Below, one piece after another: positions 1-9,544 of a stretch of 57,686 nucleotides of DNA. The stretch lies in NCBI RefSeq assembly GCF_946885955.1, contig NZ_CAMPHI010000036.1, forward strand, positions 1 to 57,686, read 5' to 3'. Position 1 is the stretch's first letter; each line of letters opens with the position of its first letter. The notes beneath the pieces are model-generated. The model saw nothing but the letters and a program-made list of their open reading frames with translations. It was not told where the DNA came from and ran no database searches. This stretch comes from an uncultured Pseudomonas sp. Lineage in GTDB: Bacteria; Pseudomonadota; Gammaproteobacteria; Pseudomonadales; Pseudomonadaceae. The position numbers were made by a program, and so were the translations under genes.

Positions 1-25
1 TCTACGTCAACGCTTATTTCGAACT

Positions 26-1225
26 TTATTCAGCCTTCAGCGTAATACGGCCAAAAGCCTTCTTGCCGGCCTGGCAAACATAAGCCTGGCCCAGTTTGCA
101 TATAAAGGAGCGATCAACCACCTCGCCATCTACACGCACGCCACCGGAACCCAAGAGGTCACGCGCCATTGCAGCGTTTTTGACCAGGCCCGCCTTATTA
201 AGCACGCCAGCAATAGGCATATCCTCAGAAGCCAGCACCACGATCTCCGGAAGATCTTCCGGAAGCTCGCCATCCTTCATGCGATTGCCGGCCGCGCGAT
301 GGGCACTGGCCGCCGCCTCTTCACCATGAAAGCGCGCCACGATCTCTTCAGCGAGCTTGATTTTGATGTCCCGCGGGTTGGCGCCTTGTTCAACATCGCG
401 CCGGAGCTGCGCGATCTCATCCATGGAACGAAAACTGAGCAACTCGAAATAACGCCACATCAGCGAATCCGGAATGGACACCAACTTGCCATACATGACC
501 CCGGGCGCCTCCTGGATACCTATATAGTTACCCAGAGACTTGGACATCTTCTTGACGCCATCAAGCCCTTCCAGCAACGGCATGGTGACGATGCATTGCG
601 ACGACTGCCCATAGGAACGCTGAAGCTCGCGACCCATCAGCAGGTTGAACTTCTGATCAGTGCCACCCAATTCGACATCAGCCCGCAAAGCCACGGAGTC
701 GTAGCCCTGAACCAGCGGGTATAGGAACTCATGGATGGCAATCGGCTGATTGGTCGAATAGCGCTTGCTGAAATCATCTCGCTCGAGCATCCGCGCCACG
801 GTGTACTGCGAAGCCAGGCGAATGAAATCCGCCGGCGTCAGCTTATCCATCCAGGTGGAGTTGAAGGCCACCTCGGTTTTTTCCGGATCGAGAATTTTGA
901 ATACCTGGGTCTTGTAGGTCTCGGCGTTCTCCAGCACCTGCTCGCGAGTCAACGGCGGACGAGTGGCGCTCTTTCCGCTGGGATCACCAATCATGCCGGT
1001 GAAGTCTCCGATCAGGAAAATCACCTGATGCCCCAACTCCTGGAACTGCCGAAGCTTATTAATAAGCACGGTATGCCCAAGGTGCAGGTCCGGCGCAGTC
1101 GGATCGAAGCCCGCCTTTATCCGCAACGGCTGGCCACGCTTGAGTTTTTCAACCAGCTCAGCCTCAACCAGGACCTCTTCCGCACCACGCTTGATCAGCG
1201 CCAACTGCTCTTCAACCGACTTCAT
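26..1225 (-). CDS. tyrZ: Tyrosyl-tRNA synthetase (TyrZ-type)
   Basis: Cytoplasmic class I aminoacyl-tRNA synthetase that charges tRNA-Tyr. The 399-residue protein has the HLGH form of the HIGH motif at residues 48-51, the KMSKS loop near residue 230, and a C-terminal S4-like RNA-binding domain. The frame stays open upstream to 1312, but family length and the conserved MKSVEEQ start favour the ATG at 1225. It is divergent from the M23 peptidase gene and next to anmK, which matches the tyrZ locus of P. aeruginosa rather than its second gene, tyrS. The choice of tyrZ over tyrS rests on this neighbourhood. Confidence 0.95.
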   Translation of the reverse strand: MKSVEEQLALIKRGAEEVLVEAELVEKLKRGQPLRIKAGFDPTAPDLHLGHTVLINKLRQFQELGHQVIFLIGDFTGMIGDPSGKSATRPPLTREQVLENAETYKTQVFKILDPEKTEVAFNSTWMDKLTPADFIRLASQYTVARMLERDDFSKRYSTNQPIAIHEFLYPLVQGYDSVALRADVELGGTDQKFNLLMGRELQRSYGQSSQCIVTMPLLEGLDGVKKMSKSLGNYIGIQEAPGVMYGKLVSIPDSLMWRYFELLSFRSMDEIAQLRRDVEQGANPRDIKIKLAEEIVARFHGEEAAASAHRAAGNRMKDGELPEDLPEIVVLASEDMPIAGVLNKAGLVKNAAMARDLLGSGGVRVDGEVVDRSFICKLGQAYVCQAGKKAFGRITLKAE

Positions 1226-1337
1226 GACAGGACTCACGACCACTCGAACCAAAAGGGGACCAACCATACAAGATCGCGGACAAATCACAAGTTTTGCCAG
1301 TATTGCCCCCAAACGGATGAGCAGCCTGGCCCTGGAC

Positions 1338-1366
1338 TTGCCTAACAGGCGATTTGATTATATTTT
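1338..1366 (+). promoter_or_regulatory. Candidate sigma-70 promoter of the M23 peptidase gene
   Basis: TTGCCT and TATTTT are separated by 17 bases in an AT-rich patch, about 55 bases before the peptidase start. Nothing else in the tyrZ-peptidase divergent gap looks better. Assigned by eye only. Confidence 0.35.
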
Positions 1367-1422
1367 ATACAGTTACAGCTTTTTCATCATTTCCTTTCCA
1401 TCTTTAAAGTCAAAAACGGCCT

Positions 1423-2844
1423 ATGACCTCTACAACTAAAGCGCCTCCACTGTATCCAAAGAGCCACATCCTTGCTGCCAGCGGCGTCGCTGCAATACTC
1501 AGCCTGGCCCTGCTGGTTTTCCCCTCTCGCGAAGTTGAAGCACAAAAGACCTACCTTAATCTGGAACTCGACAACGGCAGTGAACTGCTCGAGCAGGGCG
1601 ACAACCGTTCCCAGCAGAGCGCACCTTCACCCTTTGCGCAGATAGACGGCTCGCAGGACCAAAAAACCACCACGACGCAAGACACGGCGGACACCTCGAC
1701 CACGTTGAAAGATGGCCAGGAAGAGGCCGTCGCAGTCGACCCGAGGCAGCAGACGATCACAGTCGCCAACGGCGATACGCTGTCGACGGTTTTCGACCGT
1801 GTCGGGCTCTCGGCCACAACCTTGCATGAGGTACTTCAAAGCAGCAAAGAGGCCAAGCAGTTCAGCAATCTCAAGGTCGGCCAGACCCTGGCATTTCAGT
1901 TGAGCCAGGACGGTCAACTTGAGAGCCTGCAGACCAAGCTGACCGACCTCGAGAGCCTCAGCCTGACCAAGGATGACAAGGGTTTTACGTTCAAGCGCGA
2001 ACTGATCAAGCCCGATATCAAAACCGCCTATGCGCATGGCGTGATCAAAAGCTCGCTATTCCTCTCCGCCAAGCGTGCCGGCCTGTCACACGGGCTGACC
2101 ATGGATCTGGCCAATATCTTCGGTTACGACATCGACTTCGCCCTGGATATTCGCGAAGGCGACGAGTTCGAAGTGATTTATGAAGACAAAGTGGTGAACG
2201 GCAAACACGTTGGTACTGGAGATATTCTTTCCGCCCGCTTTACCAACCGTGGCAAGACCTTCACTGCCGTTCGCTATACCAACAAGCAGGGCAATACCAG
2301 CTATTACGGCGCCGACGGCACCAGCATGCGTAAGGCCTTTATTCGTACCCCGGTAGACTTCGCCCGCATCAGCTCGCGCTTCTCCATGGGCCGCCGCCAC
2401 CCGATCCTGAACAAGATCCGTGCGCATAAAGGTGTTGATTACGCAGCGCCGCGCGGCACGCCTATCAAGGCAACTGGAGACGGCAAGATCGCGCTCGCAG
2501 GACGTAACGGAGGCTACGGCAATGCGGTGATCATCCAGCACGGGCAGCGTTATCGCACCCTGTATGCCCACATGCAGGGCTTCGCCAAAGGCATCCACAC
2601 AGGCGGTACCGTCAAGCAAGGACAGATCATCGGTTATATCGGCACTACCGGCCTTTCCACCGGGCCACATCTGCATTACGAGTTCCAGGTCAATGGTGTG
2701 CATGTCGATCCGCTGGGCCTCAAATTGCCAATGGCAGACCCAATTGCCAGCAACGAGAAAGCCCGCTTTATGCAGATCAGCACGCCATTGATGGCCCGGA
2801 TGGACCAAGAGAAGTCCACTCTGCTCGCCCTTAACAAGCGCTGA
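1423..2844 (+). CDS. M23 family metallopeptidase (murein endopeptidase, MepM-like)
   Basis: The 473-residue envelope protein probably cuts peptidoglycan cross-links in the periplasm. An N-terminal hydrophobic anchor covers about residues 16-34. It is followed by a polar low-complexity stretch, an OapA/LysM-like region around 105-160, and a C-terminal lysostaphin-type M23 domain. The zinc ligands are visible as H335 and D339 of the HxxxD motif and as H416/H418 of HLH. Length and architecture match the MepM/YebA group. It lies three bases before anmK, so endopeptidase and anhydromuropeptide kinase are probably co-transcribed, both acting on cell-wall turnover. The exact bond cleaved is inferred from the family. 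Confidence 0.92.
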   Translation: MTSTTKAPPLYPKSHILAASGVAAILSLALLVFPSREVEAQKTYLNLELDNGSELLEQGDNRSQQSAPSPFAQIDGSQDQKTTTTQDTADTSTTLKDGQEEAVAVDPRQQTITVANGDTLSTVFDRVGLSATTLHEVLQSSKEAKQFSNLKVGQTLAFQLSQDGQLESLQTKLTDLESLSLTKDDKGFTFKRELIKPDIKTAYAHGVIKSSLFLSAKRAGLSHGLTMDLANIFGYDIDFALDIREGDEFEVIYEDKVVNGKHVGTGDILSARFTNRGKTFTAVRYTNKQGNTSYYGADGTSMRKAFIRTPVDFARISSRFSMGRRHPILNKIRAHKGVDYAAPRGTPIKATGDGKIALAGRNGGYGNAVIIQHGQRYRTLYAHMQGFAKGIHTGGTVKQGQIIGYIGTTGLSTGPHLHYEFQVNGVHVDPLGLKLPMADPIASNEKARFMQISTPLMARMDQEKSTLLALNKR

Positions 2845-2847
2845 TAG

Positions 2848-3939
<1,092 letters not shown>

Positions 3940-3984
3940 GCAGCGCCCTGCGCAGCACCGATTTGCCTGACCCAGAAACGGCAA

Positions 3985-4003
3985 CGCCGTGCAAGGCACG
4001 GCG
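3985..4003. terminator. Stem-loop between convergent anmK and erpA
   Basis: Perfect 8-bp stem cgccgtgc/gcacggcg with a 3-base loop between two converging genes. Neither strand has a clear T run after it, so it is a weak or Rho-assisted terminator at best. Confidence 0.35.
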
Positions 4004-4024
4004 CATTCAAACAAGAGCAAAGCG

Positions 4025-4375
4025 CTAGATGGAGAAGGACGAACCGCAGCCGCAGGTAGTGGTTGCGTTTGGATTCTTGATCACGAAGCGTGAACCTTCC
4101 AAGCCCTCCTGATAGTCCACCTCGGCACCGGCCAGATATTGGTAGCTCATTGGATCGACAACCAGGCTAACGCCTTCGCGCTCGACAATGGTGTCGTCGT
4201 CGGCGACTTCTTCATCGAAGGTGAAACCATACTGAAAACCCGAACAGCCGCCGCCCGTCACGAACACTCGCAACTTCAGGCGTGGGTTGCCCTCTTCATC
4301 GACCAGGCTCTTCACCTTGCTCGCCGCGCCCTGCGTGAATAGCAAAGCTGTGGGGGTGAAGGTTTCGACACTCAT
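4025..4375 (-). CDS. erpA: Iron-sulfur cluster insertion protein ErpA
   Basis: A-type carrier that delivers [4Fe-4S] clusters to apoproteins, including isoprenoid-synthesis enzymes in E. coli. The 116-residue protein keeps the three cluster ligands: C44 in the GGGCSGFQ motif, and C108 and C110 in the terminal CGCGSSF motif. The length is standard. It is the last gene on this strand after argC, the coiled-coil protein and the bactofilin, and has its own good promoter candidate in the gap before it. No clear IscR site was seen. Confidence 0.97.
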   Translation of the reverse strand: MSVETFTPTALLFTQGAASKVKSLVDEEGNPRLKLRVFVTGGGCSGFQYGFTFDEEVADDDTIVEREGVSLVVDPMSYQYLAGAEVDYQEGLEGSRFVIKNPNATTTCGCGSSFSI

Positions 4376-4422
4376 GCTGACTATCTCCCGGCGCGATGCG
4401 CCATGCTGCGGTGAGGCTCTGC

Positions 4423-4452
4423 ATTATCCTCTTACCCTACAAAAGCGGTCAA
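4423..4452 (-). promoter_or_regulatory. Candidate erpA promoter
   Basis: On the minus strand TTGACC and GATAAT are separated by 18 bases. The -35 box abuts the bactofilin stop codon and the start lies about 45 bases before erpA. Good consensus match, judged by eye. Confidence 0.5.
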
Positions 4453-4863
4453 CTATTCTGCAGAGTCAAATTTATTCGGCAACTCAAGCGGTCGGGCATC
4501 ATCCTTGATGTGGCACAGTCGGCCCTCGATTTGGGCACCCTTGGCCATTTCCATCAAACCGTAATACAGATTGCCGCGAACTCGCGCGCGAATCCCCAGC
4601 TCCAGATGCTCCCCGGCGTAGATATCGCCGATCACCTCTCCGTCCACCACTATATGGGGTGCGCGGATCTCACCTTCAACCTGTCCTTCGACACTGACCC
4701 GCACCATGCCTTCAGTGGTCAGCAAGTTGCCATTAACCCGACCATCGACCTGTACGGCCCCCTGGAAACGCAAATCACCACAGAGCTCTGCGCCCGCAGC
4801 AATCAGGCTGGTCTTGCCGCTGAAACGCTGCAAATCGGTCCTGCTCTTGTCTTTACTCCACAT
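4453..4863 (-). CDS. Bactofilin (polymer-forming cytoskeletal protein)
   Basis: A 136-residue bactofilin (DUF583) that probably self-assembles into filaments at the inner face of the membrane. The core, about residues 30-115, is built of short beta-helix repeats rich in G-x-V/I spacing, e.g. GRVNGNLLTTEG and GEVIGDIYAGE. Short polar tails flank it. An in-frame TTG sits two codons upstream at 4869; the ATG at 4863 is preferred. It begins 9 bases after the gene for a coiled-coil membrane protein, a plausible partner. The cellular role in Pseudomonas is not clear from sequence. Confidence 0.9.
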   Translation of the reverse strand: MWSKDKSRTDLQRFSGKTSLIAAGAELCGDLRFQGAVQVDGRVNGNLLTTEGMVRVSVEGQVEGEIRAPHIVVDGEVIGDIYAGEHLELGIRARVRGNLYYGLMEMAKGAQIEGRLCHIKDDARPLELPNKFDSAE

Positions 4864-4872
4864 CGGCAACTG

Positions 4873-5604
4873 TCACTCTTTATCGATCCACTTGAATGTG
4901 CGTTCCAAAGGCTTTTCGCCTTCAACTTCAGCACGCACCTTGACCTGGCCGGGCTCAAACCCCTCAGGCAATCTCAACTCGGCAAAACGCCCAGCCTCGG
5001 GAATCGCCTGAAAATGCTTGAAGGAGAACGGCAACGGCTGCGCCGGCCACTGATCGGGCAACCCCTGAGTTAACTCGGCAAGAGGCAGACTGACGTCCTT
5101 ACCACCCTGACGCCCCTCCAGGCTGACCACCAGCTGACCGGCTAGCGGCTTGTCGCCCTTACCTACCCGACTCAGCAGAAGCTTGTAGCGAAAATACGAG
5201 GGCCTGTCCGTGGCCTGCAGCTCAAAGGTACGAATGCGCAAGCCTTCGCGACGACTTCCCGGGGCTATCACTCCCTTGTAGAACGCCAAGTCCTGCTGCT
5301 GCTTGTAGATCTGCTCCTCGAGCAACTTGATGGTCAGGCGGGTCTGCTCGTTCGCCTGCTGCGCGACCTTTTCCCCGCTGCCGACCACCGCTAGGCGCTG
5401 TCGGAGCTCATCCACCTCGCCCTCGAGCTGGTGAATCCGCGTCTGCATGGGCTGATGTTCAGCCACCATCGACTGAGTGTTACGCGCCTGCCACAGCAGG
5501 CCGGCATAGAACGATGCAGGCGCCAGAAACACCAGGAACAGCACAGTCAGTCTAACCCGCCTGACACGCCCCGGGTCGCTGAGCCGAACCTCCCAGGTGC
5601 CCAT
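4873..5604 (-). CDS. Single-pass membrane coiled-coil protein, DUF6776 family
   Basis: The 243-residue protein has a short basic cytoplasmic N-terminus, one transmembrane segment at about residues 20-40, and a heptad-rich coiled coil at about 45-105. A predicted beta-rich C-terminal domain of about 130 residues follows, probably periplasmic. No catalytic motif is visible. Its ATG overlaps the argC stop by one base, and the bactofilin gene follows 9 bases after its stop, so the three are probably translated from one message. Pairing with a bactofilin suggests a membrane anchor or scaffold role, which is inference. The family name is given from memory. Confidence 0.8.
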   Translation of the reverse strand: MGTWEVRLSDPGRVRRVRLTVLFLVFLAPASFYAGLLWQARNTQSMVAEHQPMQTRIHQLEGEVDELRQRLAVVGSGEKVAQQANEQTRLTIKLLEEQIYKQQQDLAFYKGVIAPGSRREGLRIRTFELQATDRPSYFRYKLLLSRVGKGDKPLAGQLVVSLEGRQGGKDVSLPLAELTQGLPDQWPAQPLPFSFKHFQAIPEAGRFAELRLPEGFEPGQVKVRAEVEGEKPLERTFKWIDKE

Positions 5605-6638
5605 CAGGGCAACAGGGCCGCATAGGACAGACCAAGACGCTCATCCAGGCCAAAGAGGATATTCATGTTCTGCACCGCCTGTCCGGAGGCACCTTTGACC
5701 AGATTATCGATCACCGACAACACCACGACCAAGTCGCCGTCCTGCGGGCGGTGCACGGCGATCCGGCAGACATTGGCGCCACGCACGCTGCGAGTCTCCG
5801 GGTGGCTGCCGGCGGGCATCACATCGACGAAGGGTTCATTGGCATAACGCTGCTCGTACAAGGCTTGCAGGTCGACCGAACGATCAAGCACGGTTGCATA
5901 GAGCGTCGCATGGATACCACGAATCATCGGCGTCAGATGTGGCACAAAAGTCAGACCAACGTCCCGACCCGCGGCCCGACGCAAACCCTGACGAATTTCC
6001 GGCAGGTGTCGATGCCCCTTGACCCCATAAGCCTTCATGCTTTCGCCGGCTTCACTGAACAGCGAACCGACACTGGCGCCACGTCCGGCGCCGCTGACGC
6101 CGGACTTGCAGTCGGCGATCAATTGCGAGGTATCGGCCAGGCCCGCTTCCAGCAGCGGAATCAAAGCCAGCTGGGCGGCCGTCGGGTAGCAGCCGGGGAC
6201 CGCGATCAAACGCGCCTGCTTGATCGCCTCACGGTTGACCTCTGGCAGGCCGTATACCGCTTCGGGCAGCAGATCGGCGGCGCCATGGGGTTGGCCGTAC
6301 CACTTGGCCCACTCTTCGGCATCCTGCAGACGGAAGTCGGCGGACAGGTCGATGACCTTGGTGCCGGCCGCCAGCAGCTCGCCGGCCAGGGCATGGGCGA
6401 CGCCATGCGGCGTAGCGAAAAACACCACATCGCAGGCGCCCAAAGTGGCGACATCCGGCACGCTGAAGGCCAGATCATCGTAGTGCCCGCGTAGGTTCGG
6501 GTACATCTCGTCGACGCGCATGCCCGCCTCGGAACGCGAAGTGATGACCACCACCTGCGCTTGCGGGTGCTGTGCCAGCAGACGCAACAGCTCGACCCCG
6601 GTGTAACCCGTGCCGCCGACGATACCGACCTTGATCAT
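5604..6638 (-). CDS. argC: N-acetyl-gamma-glutamyl-phosphate reductase
   Basis: NADPH-dependent step of arginine synthesis, converting N-acetylglutamyl-5-phosphate to the semialdehyde. The 344-residue protein begins [14 protein letters not shown], a Rossmann dinucleotide-binding loop. The catalytic Cys lies in VPGCYPTA near residue 150, with His-containing segments ([10 protein letters not shown]) downstream. A GTG one codon upstream is also possible, but the ATG follows a GGGGTAGGTG ribosome site. Its stop overlaps the next gene's start by one base, coupling arginine synthesis to two cytoskeleton-like genes. Confidence 0.96.
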   Translation of the reverse strand: MIKVGIVGGTGYTGVELLRLLAQHPQAQVVVITSRSEAGMRVDEMYPNLRGHYDDLAFSVPDVATLGACDVVFFATPHGVAHALAGELLAAGTKVIDLSADFRLQDAEEWAKWYGQPHGAADLLPEAVYGLPEVNREAIKQARLIAVPGCYPTAAQLALIPLLEAGLADTSQLIADCKSGVSGAGRGASVGSLFSEAGESMKAYGVKGHRHLPEIRQGLRRAAGRDVGLTFVPHLTPMIRGIHATLYATVLDRSVDLQALYEQRYANEPFVDVMPAGSHPETRSVRGANVCRIAVHRPQDGDLVVVLSVIDNLVKGASGQAVQNMNILFGLDERLGLSYAALLP

Positions 6639-6675
6639 CACCTACCCCTTGCGAAAACAGACTGGAAAGTAGCCG

Positions 6676-6704
6676 ATGATAAAGCCGCAACTGCCAACGG
6701 CCAA
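6676..6704 (-). promoter_or_regulatory. Candidate argC promoter
   Basis: Minus-strand TTGGCC and TATCAT with a 17-base spacer, about 38 bases before argC. The hemJ promoter candidate lies back to back with it. Confidence 0.45.
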
Positions 6705-6712
6705 CCGCGTTG

Positions 6713-6741
6713 ATGACGTATCGGTTAACCGCCACTACTAT
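6713..6741 (+). promoter_or_regulatory. Candidate hemJ promoter
   Basis: ATGACG and TACTAT with a 17-base spacer, ending about 31 bases before the hemJ start. Confidence 0.4.
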
Positions 6742-6772
6742 CGAGCCAGTTAATTGCTCTGGAAGTCCGACA

Positions 6773-7201
6773 ATGCTCTATCTGTGGCTCAAAGCCCTGC
6801 ACATTATCTCGATGGTTTGCTGGTTCGCCGGGCTGTTCTATCTGCCACGTCTGTTCGTCTACCACGCCATGAGCGAAGACCAGATCAGCCGGGAGCGTTT
6901 CTGTACGATGGAGCGCAAGCTCTACCGTGGAATCATGCTGCCGTCGATGCTCGCCACCCTGGGTTTCGGCATCTGGCTGATCAGCCTCAATCCTGGCTAC
7001 TACCTCAGCCAGGGCTGGATGCATGCCAAGCTGACTCTGGTGATCCTATTGATCGCCTATCACCACATCTGCGGTGCCCAGCTCAAACGCTTTGCCCGCG
7101 GCGAAAATCAGCGCAGTCATGTGTTTTATCGTTGGTTCAATGAAGCACCGGTACTGGCGTTGCTCGCCATCGTCATCCTGGTCGTCGTCAAACCCTTCTA
7201 G
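6773..7201 (+). CDS. hemJ: Protoporphyrinogen IX oxidase HemJ (UPF0093/CopD-like)
   Basis: Membrane enzyme of heme synthesis that oxidises protoporphyrinogen IX to protoporphyrin IX. The 142-residue protein has four hydrophobic helices. The conserved His of the first helix is at residue 10 (LKALHIISMVCWFAGLFYLP), and a conserved Lys sits in the HAKLTL segment. The frame extends 21 codons upstream, but the start at MLYLWLK matches the family. Divergent from argC; the nitronate-monooxygenase gene follows after 18 bases. Assignment is by family resemblance. Confidence 0.88.
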   Translation: MLYLWLKALHIISMVCWFAGLFYLPRLFVYHAMSEDQISRERFCTMERKLYRGIMLPSMLATLGFGIWLISLNPGYYLSQGWMHAKLTLVILLIAYHHICGAQLKRFARGENQRSHVFYRWFNEAPVLALLAIVILVVVKPF

Positions 7202-7219
7202 CCGCCAAGGAGAGTCCCC

Positions 7220-8182
7220 GTGAGCCTTCCCGCCCTGCTCGAACAACGCCTGCGTCTGCCAGTCGTGGCCGCGCCGATGTTTCTGGTCTCCGATCCGCAG
7301 CTGGTGCTTGCGTGTTGCCACAGCGGCATCGTCGGCAGTTTCCCCGCGCTGAACCAGCGTGAAAGCAGCGGCTTCAAAGCCTGGCTGGAGGAAATCGAAG
7401 GCGGCTTGGCCGTGGACGCCGCGCCCTACGCGGTCAACCTGATCGTGCATGGCAGCAACCCGCGCCTGCAGGCCGACCTGGCCATTTGCGTCGAGCACAA
7501 GGTTCCCGTGGTGATCACCAGCCTGGGCGCGGTGAAGGAAGTGGTCGATGCGGTGCACAGCTATGGCGGCCTGGTGTTTCATGATGTCACCACCCGCCGG
7601 CATGCCGAGAAAGCCGCAGAGGCCGGGGTCGACGGCCTGATCGCGGTGGCGGCCGGCGCCGGAGGTCACGCCGGCACCTGGAGCCCCTTCGCACTGATCG
7701 CGGAAATCCGCCAGTTCTTCGATAAGACCCTGCTACTGGCCGGCTGCCTGAACCGTGGTCACGAGATTCTCGCCGCGCAACTGCTCGGCGCCGACCTGGC
7801 CTACCTCGGCACGCGCTTTATCGCGACCCGGGAAAATGCCGCCCCGGAGGCCTACAAGCAGATGATCCTGCAAGCCCGCGCCGCCGATATCGTCCATACG
7901 CCAGCGGTTTCCGGCGTACCGGCCAGTTTTATGCGCCAGAGCCTGGAGCTCGCCGGCTATGACCTCAAGCGACTGCAAAACAAGGGCGAGGTCGACTACG
8001 GCGAAAAGCTCAAACCGGTAAACGATGAAGCCAAAGCCTGGAAAACCGTCTGGTCGGCTGGCCAAGGCGTGGGCGCGATCGGCGACCTGCCAACCGTCGC
8101 AGAATTGGTCGCGCGCCTGGATCAGGAGTACCGCGCAGCGCAACAGCAGGCGCAGCGACTGCAGCAACACTGGCCCCGGTGA
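7220..8182 (+). CDS. Nitronate monooxygenase family flavoprotein
   Basis: A 320-residue FMN-dependent TIM-barrel enzyme of the 2-nitropropane dioxygenase/nitronate monooxygenase class. It contains the AGAGGHAG motif with the probable catalytic His at residue 150, an N-terminal VVAAPMFLVSDP strand typical of the family, and a C-terminal glycine-rich phosphate-binding region (GADLAYLGTRF). A ribosome site AAGGAGAG precedes the ATG. The stop overlaps the start of the next gene by four bases, so the two enzymes are translationally coupled. The natural substrate (propionate-3-nitronate or other) cannot be read from sequence. Confidence 0.88.
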   Translation: MSLPALLEQRLRLPVVAAPMFLVSDPQLVLACCHSGIVGSFPALNQRESSGFKAWLEEIEGGLAVDAAPYAVNLIVHGSNPRLQADLAICVEHKVPVVITSLGAVKEVVDAVHSYGGLVFHDVTTRRHAEKAAEAGVDGLIAVAAGAGGHAGTWSPFALIAEIRQFFDKTLLLAGCLNRGHEILAAQLLGADLAYLGTRFIATRENAAPEAYKQMILQARAADIVHTPAVSGVPASFMRQSLELAGYDLKRLQNKGEVDYGEKLKPVNDEAKAWKTVWSAGQGVGAIGDLPTVAELVARLDQEYRAAQQQAQRLQQHWPR

Positions 8183-9456
8183 AACGCCGCAGCTTACTGG
8201 GCCTTGGCGCCATTGGCCTGCTCGGCGGATGGGCTTTACGGCCCAGCGATCATGGCCAGCCGCATAGCCCCTACTTTGCCACCCTGAACCGATTGCTCGC
8301 CCGTACAAGCGGCGGCATTCCACTGCTGATCATCGATCTCGACCGGCTCGACGAGAACGCCGACCTGGTCGCCCAGCACCTCGGCAAGACCCTGCCTCTG
8401 CGCCTGGTCGTCAAGTCGCTGGCCTCGAGTGGCTTGCTCAACTACCTGGCCAACAGAATCGGCACCCAACGCTTCATGGCCTTTCATCAACCGCAGCTGA
8501 ATCAGCTGGCGCGGGACTTTCCCCAGGCCGATGTGCTGCTCGGCAAGCCGCTGCCGACGGCAGCCGCATTGGCCTTTTATCAACAGCTACCGCCGACCAC
8601 CCGCTTCGTTCCGGCGCGCCAGCTGACCTGGTTGATTGACAGCATGCAGCGTCTTGCCGACTACGCCGAGCTGGCGCGCGCCTTGAAGCAACCGCTGCAG
8701 ATCGCTCTGGAAATAGATATCGGCCTGGCCCGCGGCGGCTTTGCAACGCCGGCCCAGCTGGGCGAAGCCCTGCACTGGCTCGGCAACAACCGGGCGCCAC
8801 TGCAGGTGCGCGGGCTGATGGGCTATGACGCGCATGTCGCCCATACACCGTTCTGGACAGACCAGGCGCAGGCATTTGCCGAAAGCAATGCGCGTTACCG
8901 CGCCTTCATCGCCAGCGCCCAAGGCTTCGCCGAGCTGTGGCCACAACAACCCTTGTTCAACGGCGCCGGCAGCCTGACCTACCGGCTGCATACGGCCGGC
9001 CGATCGCCGCTCAACGAAGTCGCCCTTGGCTCCGCACTGCTCAAGCCCAGCGACTTCGACACCGCGCTGCTGGCCGAGCAGCAGGCGGCCTTGTGGCTGG
9101 CCAGCCCGGTGCTGAAAGCGCTGAACGGCGAATTGCCCTTTATCGGTGACGCCCAGGCGTTGCTGCAGCGCTGGAACCCGAATCGTCAGCGCGCCTTCTA
9201 TCTCTACGGCGGACGCTGGCCAGCCGAGCCGGTTTCACCAGCGGGCCTCGATTACGACCCCCTGTACGGTCGCAGCGCCAATCAGGAGCGCCTGATCGGC
9301 TCTCGCCTTACCGGTTTGCAGACCGACGACTGGGTGTTTCTCAGGCCGCAGCGTTCGGAAGCCTTGTTCGATGAGTTCAGTGAGCTGCGCCTGCTGCGCC
9401 GTGGACGTTTCGTCGGCAGCTGGACGCCCCTTGGCCGAGCGGCGAGCACACTCTGA
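8179..9456 (+). CDS. PLP-dependent enzyme, alanine racemase-N / D-threonine aldolase-like, with Tat-type leader
   Basis: A 425-residue fold-type III PLP protein related to D-threonine aldolase and D-serine dehydratase. The likely PLP lysine is K79 in LRLVVKSLAS, and acidic and His residues of a metal-type C-terminal domain follow. The GTG start overlaps the preceding stop (GTGA). The N-terminus begins KRRSLLGLGAIGLLGG, a twin-arginine-like signal followed by a hydrophobic stretch, so the folded enzyme may be exported or tethered. I do not recall this gene at the PAO1 locus. Function is unproven; a D-amino-acid lyase or aldolase is the best guess. Confidence 0.75.
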   Translation: MKRRSLLGLGAIGLLGGWALRPSDHGQPHSPYFATLNRLLARTSGGIPLLIIDLDRLDENADLVAQHLGKTLPLRLVVKSLASSGLLNYLANRIGTQRFMAFHQPQLNQLARDFPQADVLLGKPLPTAAALAFYQQLPPTTRFVPARQLTWLIDSMQRLADYAELARALKQPLQIALEIDIGLARGGFATPAQLGEALHWLGNNRAPLQVRGLMGYDAHVAHTPFWTDQAQAFAESNARYRAFIASAQGFAELWPQQPLFNGAGSLTYRLHTAGRSPLNEVALGSALLKPSDFDTALLAEQQAALWLASPVLKALNGELPFIGDAQALLQRWNPNRQRAFYLYGGRWPAEPVSPAGLDYDPLYGRSANQERLIGSRLTGLQTDDWVFLRPQRSEALFDEFSELRLLRRGRFVGSWTPLGRAASTL

Positions 9457-9474
9457 TTTTGTGCTCCAGGGCGC

Positions 9475-9503
9475 TTGTTCAGGGGGCTGCCGGCCGCTAG
9501 GCT
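9475..9503 (+). promoter_or_regulatory. Candidate promoter of the DUF805 gene
   Basis: TTGTTC and TAGGCT with a 17-base spacer, 41 bases before the gene start. Confidence 0.4.
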
Positions 9504-9544
9504 GCGATAACCCCGACTCACTGCCATGCGACAAGGAAGCTTGT

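Noticed and set aside
1226..1312. N-terminal extension of the tyrosyl-tRNA synthetase
   Set aside because: The extra 29 residues match no family member; start placed at 1225.
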